A stretch of 64,000 nucleotides of DNA from Chiua virens (Eukaryota; Basidiomycota; Agaricomycetes; Boletales; Boletaceae), in contig JAHNUO010000009.1 of the NCBI GenBank assembly GCA_019787685.1, positions 806,001 through 870,000 of the forward strand. Direction: 5' to 3'. The notes under the pieces were generated by a model. That model did no database searches, was not told the DNA's origin, and worked only from the letters and a program-made list of their open reading frames with translations. The first letter of the stretch is position 1, and each line of letters starts with the position of its first letter. Position numbers and translations under genes: made by a program. Of the stretch, positions 22,600 to 34,669 are shown in pieces.

Positions 22600-24963
22600 A
22601 CGAAAGCGGCCGCACACCATGTGTGCGGTCGATCAATGTCTGGACTTGAATTGAGCGGCGTGTGTATCTCGGCCAGCCATTGTAACCTCGTGTTCCAGCT
22701 TCGTTCCTTCTTCCGTTCGTCTCCTTATTTCCATCGTCTCGCAGGACCATGACCAAGTTCCTTAGATCGTCCAGCACTTCCACATTTGCACGCGCCAAGT
22801 TCAACTGCCAGCTTTAATCCGTGGATGTCATCGCTACTTACTAGGTCCCTGTTCCATCCACTGTGTACCGCGCCCACGACCTTGTGGGCTACACGACGCT
22901 TTATGACCCTCACTCCGTTTCGTCGCCTCGATATCCGACGGTGACTCTCATGTGGCCAAGAATGCTCGCCAATCCATGACGTTACTAAATACCAGTCTCG
23001 TTTTCTTCTGGTCGCCAATCATCATTGCGGACACGTTCTTCGTTACACGTACGATCTTTGGACGCTCAGGCGCTCGACCAAGTATACCCGCTGATGAGTA
23101 CATGTTGATAAGCTCCATGCTAACGACTATCGTAGCAATCAAGTTCGACACTAAAACGGTATGCGTATCCTCACAAAGCGAAGAACATGCCGGGGCCAAG
23201 CTGCCAGACGCTTTGAGCTCATAGGTGTCCACGATCATACGGTCGGTCACTATGCGTCTGGATGTCGAAATGTTATTGCTCTTGGGCTTAGGGTCGCCCG
23301 AAAATATGGGAACAATGTCCACTCCCTTCCCTCGATAAGCCAAGCCAAGCTCCGTTGATACCTCCTCGATGTCTCCCATTCCTTCGTGTTGTCGATCGTC
23401 TACTTCAACTTGAATGTTTTCCGTCCCCTGGTTTTGCACATCCTCCAGCTCGACGTCGTGCGTGAACTGGTTCTGCACACCAGCGGACCTCCGGAAACAA
23501 CTGCGGCTGGATACTGTGAATAAACCAAATCCATTGTCAATCCCCCTCACGTCTGCCTTGTACGTCGTGCGCATACATCTCCCGTATGCTTATGATGAAT
23601 CGAGGGATCAGAGTGATTGTGGGTACATTGTTCTGCATAACCACCACGACAAATTGCCAACCGCCACCTGGAACGTGTCCCGTGAGGGTCGTCACATGCT
23701 ACGACGGAAAGCGATCATTGGCTCCGTCAAGTATGAATGTTCAAGGGGGTTTAGGTCAACAGTAGAGGATTTGGGAAATGACGAGGACTAGCGACGCACG
23801 CAAAGAAGTAGAGGATACCCTGCTACACGAGAAAATTCATGTATCGGTTGAGTTGCTACTGTTCCGTCAAGTTGTACATCTGAAGTGACTGCCATACGAA
23901 CTGGACGACCGCCAGCAGGCACAGCACCACCACAAACGCCATTTGCGGAATGGACACCAAGCCCTCGTCATTAATTGTTCAGATACATATCTCGAGCCTC
24001 CACTTACATACATCAATTGTTCATTCTTCGAATTGCTGTGGATCACAGAAGCTATCCCCATGGAAATGATCTCGAAGGAAAACACAGTAAGAAGCATGCT
24101 GGTGATTAAACTTGATCGATCATACATTGCCCATACGCGCAGGATCATCGCGACTGTGGTTGCTGTCATCAACTCCGATTTCTATCTCAGGAAAGCAAAG
24201 GTCCACCACTCGCAATATTAATCGGCTGCGCCGAGAAAAAAGGTATGTCCAATTCCGGACGCTGGCTAATATTGTGCCTTGAAGTGCTGATGACTCGCAT
24301 ATCCAAGGAAACATACCTTTGCAGGAACGAAACTACTTCCGACTTCCATCAGTCAGGATTCATTCAAATCTGTATCTTGTGTAGCCAGCTTACCAAGGGC
24401 AGTGCACCTGACGGACGCTTGAGTCAGGATGCAGCACACAATTTAGAATTGTCAAAACCTCACGCTAAATTACTACCCCGCAATAACAAACCTGTGAAAG
24501 TCTCAGTGATGTCGAATGTATTAGGAACTTGAAATGGCGGCATGCACAAGAATGAAGAGGGTGGACAACCGGGTCCGCGGCTTGTGCTGCGATCTTATCG
24601 CGATAATGTGCCAACTCCCGAAATCCCTGTGCCGACCCAGATGCACTCTGTCTTTATTGACGCCGATCAGGAAAAACGTTCCGTGCAAGACAGGAATGTG
24701 TGTACCTCCTCCGGAAAGACGAGGACTAAGTGAGGGTGTTAGGTTCGTACCTCATGGAAACCACCAAAGTCATGACCGAAAGCTATGAGTACAACGACTG
24801 CAAAAAACTTGTGAAACAAATCATGACATGTGAGGACGAGCGTACGAGGCAAATGATTGTTCTGCTGAAGGGCCGAGAGGGAAGTATGAGTGTTGCCATG
24901 ATCTTCGAGTTGGTGGATTTAAACTAAGACAATTAGTAGAAGGGCGACAAACTTGAATAGGAA
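22600..24963 (-). pseudogene. DUF6533-type membrane protein pseudogene, copy B
   Basis: Read on the minus strand from about 24930, it has the DUF6533 N-terminus (DLFHKFFAVVVLIA then HDF, compare YDY in copy C) and EEVH after an intron. It continues with TTVAMILRVWAMYDRSSLIT and LLTVFSFEIISMGIASVIHS, a TAG where copy C has TGG (near 23850), GILYFFA, and a C-terminal tail. An open 208-codon stretch (22948-23574) covers the tail and contains acidic VQNQGTENIQVEVDD, but it lacks the membrane part. The segment 22600-22950 is the trailer repeat shared with copies A and C. Several stops and frameshifts make a full protein impossible. Confidence 0.7.
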
Positions 24964-25548
24964 GCAGGAATGGGTAATTACTACCCACGTGCACTCCCGA
25001 GTACTCTCGATTGATGGGTGTTCATTGAATCCAAAGCCAGGCTGTCGGTGTCAGTGTGGTTCAAGTTATGAATGTGCCAAAGGGAAATGGATGGCCACAG
25101 GGTCGCCCTATTCCGAATCAAACTTTGTACGTTGGACAATTCATACCCAGTGTCATATCTGAAATTTAGTCCTCCGAACACCCACTAACTCATAACGCTT
25201 CTTCATATATGTCCCCATATTCATGCTTTTTTCTTCAGTTCGTATACTCGTAGGACATGTCGACCGGGTTATTGGTGCATGTGAACTTCAAGAGGGCTGG
25301 ATATACACGTAGTGGAGTGTGAATATAGAAGCGTGGATCCATTCGTCTCCTAATTTGGTATGGTGCTCCTTTGACTGAGTTGTTCTCGTCACACTAGCCG
25401 ATTTGAATAAACATGTCCAGCCGCTGGTTACAACAAAAAGTTGTTCCTTCCACCACCACCTCTGTAGAAGCCCGACGTTCTTCCCAGTCACTCATTTGTC
25501 AAAACATTCTCTCTTCTGTCTTTACTCCTACTTCTCAATCTTTCCTCC
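24964..25548. other. Spacer and promoter side of the expansin-like gene
   Basis: No gene recognised. The last 60 bases are pyrimidine-rich (TTCTCAATCTTTCCTCC), typical just before fungal start codons. Confidence 0.4.
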
Positions 25549-26177
25549 ATGAAGCTCTCCACTGTCCTCGGTTTCTTTACTCTCTGCTTTACTCTCGCGC
25601 TCCCTTTTGCTAGCGCCACCATGTCGCGCAAACGTCACAATGAGGTAGCCCATCGTGCGCGCGGTGACGTCGACGTTCACAAGCGTTCGTTTACAAACGC
25701 ACGCTTTACCTATTACGACGTCGGTTTGTAAGTACGACCCATTACACCTTGTCTGGATGGGCTCTCAGTGAATCAATGTTGTTTTCTCAGGGGTGCTTGT
25801 GGAGTTTGGAACAACCCTAGTGATCATGTATGTGATTTTTTCATGACCGTGTGCAGCATGTACCTTTGTTGACGACGAATAATGCCACTAGATCGTCGCT
25901 CTGAACGTAGAGCAATTTGGACCAGGATATCCTGGTGAATATTGCTTCAAGACGATCACTATTCTCTACAATGGCATATCCCTGCCAGCGACCATTACGG
26001 ACAAGGTTTGTGTCTGTCCCGTCGACTGGGTATCGTCCACTGAGCGTGCATGGGAATACGTAGTGCATGGGATGCCCCTGGGGTGGTCTCGATTTCTCTC
26101 GTGGTCTGTTTGATAAGTTCGCTAATGAAGCCGTGGGTGTACTCAATGGCGAATGGTGGTTCAACGACGATAACTAG
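25549..26177 (+). CDS. Small secreted expansin-like (RlpA-like double-psi barrel) protein
   Basis: The ATG at 25549 begins a signal peptide (MKLSTVLGFFTLCFTLALPF, cleavage near ASA). A basic linker with KR sites follows, then a single double-psi beta-barrel domain. Four exons join in frame: ...FTNARFTYYDVG, LGACGVWNNPSDH, IVALNVEQFGPGYPG...CFKTITILYNG, and TDKCMGCPWGGLDFSRGLF...WWFNDDN, ending at TAG 26175. The YDVGLGACG start and the GGLDFS block mark the rare-lipoprotein-A/expansin-like family. The usual DECPGC is DKCMGC here. Such proteins are secreted and may loosen cell-wall polysaccharides; they lack the catalytic Asp pair of true glycosidases. Length (about 140 residues) is typical. 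It looks intact. Confidence 0.85.
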
Positions 26178-26592
26178 ACGTGTCGTCGCTGAGGTTAACC
26201 TGATTTGACCCGGGTCGGTGAAGCAGGCGTGTGCAGTCCATTTATTGAAGAGCCAGGGCCTCGTCTCCGCATCTCTTTCTTTTCAAGACGAGGTTCACCT
26301 TATTTTTTTTGTTCGTTTGCTCGGTGCATTGTCAAGTTATTGAGTTCCATCTTGCTAGACATAATATCAGTCACAGTACAGTTCATTAGGCTCTATACCC
26401 CACATTTCCTGTACTGTCAACACTTGTGGACGGACGAATTCATAGAGTTTGGAGTTTTTGGTTAGAAAGCAAGGTTTGAATTGTGAACCCAGCTCGTAAT
26501 CGTCAAAGATCCTTGGATATTGCAGAAAGCATGTTTACCGTGACGAGACAGCAAGCATCTCGCTGGCGCCGGCCCCGGCGCTTTTATAATTT

Positions 26593-28404
26593 ATGCACCA
26601 CCTCGATGCGCTGTCACCGTCGAGTGACTCTGGGACGTTCAACCCGTCTTCGAACTGGGAGCTCGATATCTCTCAGTTCACCATGGTACCATCGTCCTTT
26701 AATCCTATATGACCGACGAGTGCTAATTCTTTCTTTCTTGCGAACACCGCCTGCAGGCGCTTCTCTTGAACACAAACGCCACATTGCCAGGTATCTACAA
26801 CTCGTCCATCACCCCCAGCGATCTGCCCTGGAACACGTACAACTATTGCAATGCGCCTCACGTCAACGTCCAGCACTACTCAGCACCTCAGGACGCCAGT
26901 GCGACCTTGGAATATCTAAATGTCGTCATCCGTCACCACAAGCGCACACCCGATAATCTTTACCCCGACGAACGATCGTTCAACCCTCCTTCTGGATGGA
27001 ACTGCGAGGATTTTCTACAGCTGGACTATGCCGTCGGGACTGCACCAGTGTACCACGAGACCGTCATACCAGAGTGGCACCCGTTTGCATCGCAGATTTG
27101 GACGGGGACGTGTGATGCTGGGCAGCTCACGCGTGAGGGCCTCGAGGATGCTGTCAAGCACGGTAAAGTGCGTATTCGTATGTTTTTCGGCTTTTGACAA
27201 ATGGTCATGGTCGCATTAAAAATGACAGGACTTTTGGTCCGTCTACCACGACATGCTCGGTTTCTTGGACACGGTCGATCCAGAGGATATCTACGTTCGA
27301 ACGTCGACAGCGGCCCGCACGCATCAGGTTGCGGGTGGGTTCTTGTACGGAATGGATCCAGGTACGGTTGCGCGACAATGGCCAATATACACTCAACCTG
27401 ACAATGTACGTTCGTTGCCCTTCTCGTCGAAAATCCTATTCTTTACGCTCCTCCTGCAGATTGACTCGATAGTTCCCAACTATAACTGTCCAAATGCGAA
27501 CGCACTCCGTTCAGCGTATCAATCCGTGCCTGCGTGGACCGATCACCTTGTTCAACATCTGGATCTCCAACAACGGTTGGATGCCACGCTCGGGACGACT
27601 GGTTTGAGCGCGTGGAATTCGTGGTGTATGTATTCTGCATCTTTATATCCCTTGTCCGCGGTTCCAGGGCCAGGTATTGATAATTCTCACAACAGACGAC
27701 CACTTTTTTGATACATTTACCTCACGAACGTGCCACGGACATCCGCTTCCGTGTAATGCTACTGGTGCGTGCGTTTCTCAGGAGGACGCCGCAACCGTGT
27801 TCGCTCTCGGAGACTGGGAATACAAGTGAGTTTTTTCGTACGACTGAATGATGCGTCGTGATTTCTTTTCGAATTCTGACGAGCTCCTTTTATGAAGTTA
27901 CATTTGGAACACAGCGCAGAACGCGTCCACGTATACTTCCCTTACGTTTGGTAAGTTGGTACACATTCCGTATATAACTCATCGTGATATAACTAGGCGT
28001 CTTCTTCGCTGAATTACTGCACAATTTTGAGAACTTTCGTGTCGGACAAGAGACACACAAGCTGAGGTTTTACGTCGGCCATGACGGATCGATGATTCGG
28101 CTCGCGGCTGGGCTTGCGCTCGGGGACGCGTCCAACGGGGGTATGCTGAGGTGGCCCGCTATGGGAAGTGAAATCGTCATGGAGGTGAGTGGAGTGATAG
28201 TCCTGTGATCACTCGAGCCCAATTTTTGCTGACCCCCGTTCCTGGATTCGCAAGGTCTGGCGCGACGCGAGTGGTGGGCGGTTCGTCCGTGTGATCCACG
28301 AAGGGACACCCGTACCGAGCCTTCAGTGGGTTAAATTGGGAGACTTTATCGATTTGTTGGACAATGTTATACCGTATGATATCTACGAGGCGTGCACTGC
28401 GTAA
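26593..28404 (+). CDS. Histidine-phosphatase-family (acid phosphatase-like) enzyme
   Basis: Hydrolyses phosphate esters by a phospho-histidine step. From ATG 26593, exon 1 has DALSPSSDSGTFNPSSNW, and exon 2 (after AG at about 26757) has LPGIYNSSITPSDLPWNTYN. The active-site motif is VIRHHKRTPDN, where most relatives have RHGxRxP. DAGQLTREGLEDAVKHGKDF, VRTSTAARTHQVAGGFL and FYVGHDGSMIRLAAG (the catalytic HD) follow, and it ends at TAA 28402. About nine short introns join in frame and I see no break. This start gives no signal peptide, though relatives are often secreted; an upstream exon may be missed. It could equally be annotated as a phosphoglycerate-mutase-like protein. Confidence 0.82.
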
Positions 28405-28589
28405 CCAGGACTTTTGAACCCCGTCTTTATCGATGACAAGTACCCCTCGTTCTTTGCATTTGGTTTGGCTAAACACTGGACTTCTCGATCTGACATCATG
28501 TCCAGTTGAATACATCAACCAGAATACAAATTTGTCGATAGGATACATTGTAAAATTTACACAAGGCAGACTGCTAGCTGTTAGTATTC

Positions 28590-29770
28590 GTCTGCGACAA
28601 CGACGATACTCTTTCCGATAAACGCACCCTTCAGGAAGTTGTTGAAAGCCACCTCGGCGTTCTCCGAACCTTTCGTGACTTCCTCCGTGTAAATCAGCTC
28701 CTTCGACGCGAGCAATGCAAGGATGTCCTCTTTAAACATTTCGGGGTAGTTGGGAAAGAGTGACGTGATGACGAATCCGTTCATCGATATTTCCTTCAAA
28801 AAAACGTTCATGATATTCTAGAGAGCCTCCAATGATCACAGCGGAATGAGAACGGAGACGAAACAAACCCGAATCGGGGAAGGTATTGCCAGAACATCCC
28901 GAAATCATACCGCACTCTTGCCGGTCCAGGCAGAACGCAGCCAAAGCAAGCCAAATAGTACGGAGAATCGGGCATGCCTCGCCGCTCCGTTGAGCGCGGC
29001 ACGTCGTCCTAATACCTACTAATCAATCAATTAATCAAGCTAGGCACCCGGGCAGCACAACGACGTACACGATCGGACCCTCCTTGGACAACACCTCAAC
29101 CATCCTTGTTGTCTTGTAGTTGAACGCGACGTTGGCGCCTAGCTCTTTCAGATATGTATTCAACCTTGTCGTCCGACCCAGCGGATGCAATCGCTTTCAT
29201 GCCGTCCCGCTTGGCGAGTTGGATGACGAAGCTGGAAAAGAATTCAGTGTGTCTCTACACTGCTCGGGAATGAAGCGTACGATCCGACTGCGGCAGCGCC
29301 GCTGGTTGCGAATGCGACTCCTCCTCGATGACAGCGACACGCGCCGCGAGCGACGACGGGTGACAGTAGGACAAGCTTACCTTCTTTGCACGCGCGTACT
29401 CTTTCCAACCAAAGTATGCAGTTTAGCCTACAAAAGGGTCAATGTGTCGTCAACGGATGCGCAGGTACACATACCAGGCATCCCGGCTGTTCCATCTTGG
29501 CGAGGACAAAGGACTCCAAGGACAAGACGAGCGTCTTGAACAGGATGCCGCCGTTCCAAGGGACAGTGTTCACGTCGAAGGTCTGGCTCCCGTCAAACGC
29601 TGTTGTTTGGCCGGGAAAGTAGACTTCGTTGCGCGTTCATCACGTTCACCAAGTTTGAGGAATTCTTGGAAGACGATGCGTTTGTTGGAAACAAGGGCCA
29701 CTGTTGATGCCTCAAGTTCTTATAGTCGCGTTAGAGGGATTTCGAGTCGAGGTTTGGACTCGCTCATGTT
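28590..29770 (-). pseudogene. NADP-dependent oxidoreductase (MDR family) pseudogene
   Basis: This is a decayed relative of the gene at 34670-36293. On the minus strand it has PWNGGILFKTLVLSLESFVL, then jumps directly to a PGCL region. About 70 residues of the middle N-terminal domain are missing. FVIQLAKRDGMKAIASAGSD follows in another frame, and FLKEISMNGFVITSLFPNYP through GKSIVVVADEY sits at the end. The beginning (start codon exon) is not recognisable and frameshifts occur near 29130 and 29600. Members of this family reduce enone or quinone double bonds with NADPH. This copy cannot be functional. Confidence 0.75.
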
Positions 29771-30039
29771 CGCATTGATGTGCCCTAGCGTAGACATCTG
29801 GAAAAGAGGGACCGATGTATCATGTCACGGTTACTAAGACGTACTGATTGTGTTTAGAGTTTGTGATGGGCCAGATCTGTCAGGCTTATTCGTTGCAAGT
29901 TCATGTTTACTCCGAGTCTGCATCATTTACGAACGCCAGCAAGACGCGCACTTCAGGTTGACAAAAAAGCGTTAGCCGCGTCAGCCCAGCCAGGAATGGT
30001 TTGATAAGGTAGAAAGAGCGATTTATCATGGCCGTAAAG

Positions 30040-33000
30040 TGGTGTGTCCCCAGATGTTGTTGGCAAGTCATGGCGTTGGCACGAGTTGGAGCCGTTGTCC
30101 ACTTCCTCGTCCACTTGCGGCTGGCCACAGTTCAAACTTGAATCCACGGCGTATAGATCTCGGTCATTTCCTTTCCTTCTTCCCACCATGTCCGCTCCCT
30201 TCTCTGCGCTTGCCTCCCCTGCTTCCGTCTTTCTCACAACATGGTCGTCCAGCATTTCCATGTTCGCATGTGCCAACTACCACTACTTGTCCACGGATGT
30301 CATCCTCCATTAGGTTTCTAGCTGTTCCCCGTCTGCTAGGTATCGCGTCCAGTCTTATTATACTGTACTAAGCTTTACCCCCTCCGTTCCGCTGCCTCGA
30401 TCTCTGACGGTGGCTCCCACATGACTAAGATCGGTTGTCAATTCATGATGTTGCTGGAAGCTGGTTTCGCATTCGTTTAGTCGCACTGTCCAATCACCTT
30501 TCTCAACCGTTCAGGTCGCCGATTGTCGCGACGGACATCTTCCTTTACGCCTGTGCCACTATAGTCGACGGCGCTCGCACACTTGCCCCGGTCAGGAAAT
30601 CGACTCGGAAGTGCCCATGCGACAACCGATATGTCGTGCGAAATGGGTAGAGGTCGATCGCACACGTCAATATACAAGATCTCGCACGCGTAGAGACAGG
30701 ATCTCTCCCCAAAGTAACTCAGGAACTCACCACCAAGGACGACAAGATGAAGATTCGACGACAAGACACCAGAACCGCGACGACTTGCCACTGGATCAAG
30801 GCCGAAAGGTGTCCTCCACAGGCTGGGTTCGCCGTGGCCAATGCGATACTGTGTCAGAAGGATGTCTCAGTTTCCAGCCAAGCTGCGAAGGAGACGACCG
30901 GGACAGCTCGGATCTTTCCAAAAACAAATCGATCAGTGGTAAGAACATGCAGAGATGGTAAAGGTACTCGCGGATTCTGCCCGACTAATCATGATGTGGC
31001 TGACGACCGTTCGCTCTACCTCAAGCTTTTGTCGTCTCACGAAGCTCAGCTTGCGCAAAATACGGCCGCAGCTTTAAGTTCATCGCATCCAATCTACCGA
31101 AGTGTGTACCGCAATTGGTCGCCGTCTTTCTCAGCGGACGACATACTGCAGCCCAATCCGAACGGTCTGGGACCTCGAAATTACCCAAAAGTATCTCTCT
31201 TCTCCGACCCAAAACTTCCGTCAACCTGGTGCCGACAAGATACCCGCGACATTCATGATACCCATGGAGCGCCGCCTGGTACCCGCAGAAGGAAATGATG
31301 GAGAAAAGTCCTTGACGACACTCTGATACGCCAAGACATCCCAACCCGGTGTTGGGCAGTCCCCGGAGGACTCTGCCAGCATCCCAGATGATGCAATCAG
31401 GTACTGGATACCTTTCAAGATTGTCGCGCGGCCGGAGATTCGCAAGTCGACCATGCCCGTAATCTTGTTGAGCAAGCTACTGTTGCTCGTGCTGCTTGGT
31501 GCTTACTGGTTTCGCAAGAAGTTGGATGTCTATCAAGGGAGTCCACAACCCACGAAGCCTTACCAAGGGTGGCAAGCTGGCTCGATTGGAACTGGGTATT
31601 AGTCGTTTTGTCTCATCAGCTGGCCTTTTTCTGACATTTATCAGTGTCGAAGCTATTGAGGGCGACCTGCCCGTTGGCTCGCTACAACACTTCCTCGCCG
31701 TATCACTGGGAAAAGTACCATCACGCTCGATCATCATCGACTTACAACTGTGTTGCGATACATTGCCATCTGAAATATGACCCTATAGTCTGAACTACCC
31801 TTCTCGAGTCTGGTCACCGCGACACGGTGGTCATATATATATAGGAACAACATCCACTTCGTTTGCCTCAGCAGGAAGCCGATCCAACTTCCTGGACCGC
31901 TTTCGACGACCCTTCCTATGCCATCGTTGTATCTATCGTCTGCCTAATCAACCCTTAGTTCTGCCTATCATCCAACTCGACGCCGTGTGTGGCCTCGCTC
32001 TGCATTCTAGCTGGCGAATGTCATAGGGCCTCTGGTGATCTCACTCCCACAGCTAGATAGCGCGGATAAACCAAACCCAGTGTCGATTCCTCCCGCACGT
32101 CTGCCAAAAACGTGGTGCGCATACATCTCCCGTATGCTTATGATGAATCGAGGCGTTAGAGCGATCGCGGGCAATTTGTTCAGGGTAATCGCCAAGACAT
32201 ACTGCCAACCGCTGTCTGAAAGGTTTCCCGTGATATCAAGTAAATTAGTGAGGGAAATAAAAAAGATGCTGTAATGGGAGAGTCATCGTTAGCTCCGTGA
32301 AGGTGAATGTCTTGAAGAGATTAGATTGACAATAGAGGAAACGAATTGGAACATGACGAGGACTGGGACGTACGCAAAGAAGTAGAGGATACCCTGCTGC
32401 ACGAGCAAGTTAATGTAGCAGTTGAGGCGCCACTGTTTCGTTGTGCTGTATATATAGAGTGACTGCTGCACGAACTGAATGATCGCGAGCAGACACAACA
32501 CCACAGAAAATAGTCATCTGCGAAGTGTCAGACACATATGCGAATCCGGGCGATGTCAATTGCACCGAACACAGTGAATATTCTAGGACTTGAATGTTAA
32601 ACACTGACCTGTTGATCAGTTAGTACAGCATAGATATCTCGTGCCATCGTTTCAAGTTACATACATTGTTCGGTCTTCGAATTGCTGTAGATGGCAGAGG
32701 CTAACCCCATGGAAATAATCTCGATGGAGAACGCAGTAAGAAGTATGACAAGAATTAGCCTTGATCGTTTGTACATTGCCCATACACGCAGGACCATTAT
32801 GACTGCAATTCCTGTCATCAATCCTGTCTTCTAATATGAAAACGATGCCACTTACAATCGGCTGCGCCGAGCCAAAAAAGATATGTCCAATTCTGGAGGT
32901 AGACTAATACTTCACCTTGAAGTAAAAGTGATTGGTGTGAAAGGAGAAAGCTTGGGGGGAAGACACACATCTGTTCAATAATCAGATGTGTCTCGACGTC

Positions 33001-33795
33001 ACGATGATGAGGATAGACCCTAGTACGTATGTCTACAAGTCATAAAAAAAATCCAAGTGAGAATGTTTCATTGACCATTAAAGTCAAAGGAAATGTACCT
33101 TTATATGACCAGGGACAAAACTACTTTCGACTTTCATCATCATCAAAAGTTGAACACATCTGAATTTCGTGTAGTTAACTTACTGAGGGCCGTGCACCTG
33201 ATAAACGCTGTCGGTCAGGATGCAGTATACATTGACAATTGTCGAAGCCTCACGCCAGATTACATAGTCCGCAATAACGAACCTATGAAGTCCTGAGTGA
33301 AAAAGTGCTACTGAAATTGGAATTTCGGCACACACAAGAATGAAGAGGGTCGACACCCAGGTCCACGGGTTGTTCTGCAGTTTTGTCAACGATACCTGAA
33401 TTCCGAAAATGGCTGTCACTGACCCAGATGTGTTCTATCTTCATCGACATTGATTAGGAAAAACTTACGTGCACGACAAAGGGAATGTGAGTTGTACCTC
33501 CTTCGGAAAGATGAGGACTGATATCGAACACTACTAGTAAGTTCCTACCTCATTGATATTATTTAAGCGAAACATATGGCTTACCATAGTCATAACCGGC
33601 AATGGTGAGTGCAGCGACTGCAAACAGCTTGTGAAACAGCTTGTCACGTATAAGGACAAGCGTACGAGAGAGACAGTTGTTCTGCTGAAGGGTCGAGAGG
33701 GAAGACTGTAAAGCCTGAGGGGACGTCATGGTCTTCAAGCTGCCAATGGGCTTGAACTGAGACGGTCAGAAGGGCGACAGATGGGGAGGTAAGGG
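30040..33795 (-). pseudogene. DUF6533-type membrane protein pseudogene, copy C, with extra segment
   Basis: This is the best preserved copy. On the minus strand: KLFHKLFAVAALTIAGYDYG (about 33600, the DUF6533 opening), TLFILVCAEIPISVALFHSG and FVIADYVIWREASTIVNV. Next are IAVIMVLRVWAMYKRS, LLTAFSIEIISMGLASAIYS, VLCLLAIIQFVQQSLYIYST (a +1 shift just before it near 32505), QQGILYFFAYVPVLVMF, and RFIISIREMYAHHVFGRRAG. About 30800-31990 separates the C-terminus from the trailer repeat (30040-30780) and is absent from copies A and B. It reads partly as LRISGRATILKGIQYLIASS on the minus strand, which I cannot assign. The frameshift makes the copy probably inactive. Confidence 0.65.
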
Positions 33796-34669
33796 CAATT
33801 GCACTTCTCAGGCCCTGCGTTTATGGGTCCACCGGATTCATTTTGTGGTGGCAATGAAACACCATGTGTCATGCATCATGGTGCTGATGCGGCTGGAGTT
33901 GACCTAATGAGCCTTAATTTAAGAAAATGAATAGTACTGTCGAGCATTGGTCGAGCACGCATCAGAAGTAAACGGAATAATACTAATGGAGATCAGTCAA
34001 GTTTTGTTATTACATATCAGTCAGGCTGGGAGCAAGCGAGGCTCATCCTGACATACCGACTTCTTCAACTTGTTACCAGCCAGTGCTGCACCGCCGATAT
34101 TTCATGAATTCCTGGCCATCGAGTTATGTTTAGATACGTACTATTCCGTTGTCTCACCGTGTAGTATGCCGTAGTACAGTACTAGTACTAATAGAGGTTT
34201 TACTTATCGCGACAACCCGCATAGTTACCGTCAGGACAGAGGGATGGCAGGAATGAGAAAGGCGATGTTCATGGTTCAAACGTTCAAGCTCGAGTTTGCA
34301 CGTGAGGTCAGCTGTGAAGCAGTGAATTGCAATCATTGGTAAATTTTTATGCAAGGGCCATGATGCCAATACCGCGACCTTTCAAGTTTCCACCAGGCTT
34401 AAGCTGCCCGATAGGATCTTTCTCAACCAGCGTGCCAGGCTGCCAAATTTCCAGAGCTTTCCAGAGTATAAGAACCAGGAAGTTGGGTGACAGTTTCCTT
34501 GTTCCCATCACCTACACATTCAATTGCGATGTCATGACTTAAGTATGTTGTAGGTCAAATTTCCCTACATATAACAGGATGATCCAGCAATTAGCTCGAG
34601 CTCCTCTTCCAAGGTCTGCGCGTGTATCTGCTGTGACAGAGTATCTTTGAATGGTTTCACGGTCACCCT
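33796..34669. other. No recognisable gene
   Basis: Only short frames on both strands and no matches to other parts of the window. The right end is the 3' flank of the oxidoreductase gene. Confidence 0.4.

Noticed and set aside
22948..23574. 208-codon minus-strand frame as a separate gene
   Set aside because: Continuous with the tail of DUF6533 copy B; no independent start context or domain.
30747..31298. 183-codon plus-strand frame
   Set aside because: No domain, overlaps the trailer repeat of copy C, and the opposite strand reads more like a protein remnant.
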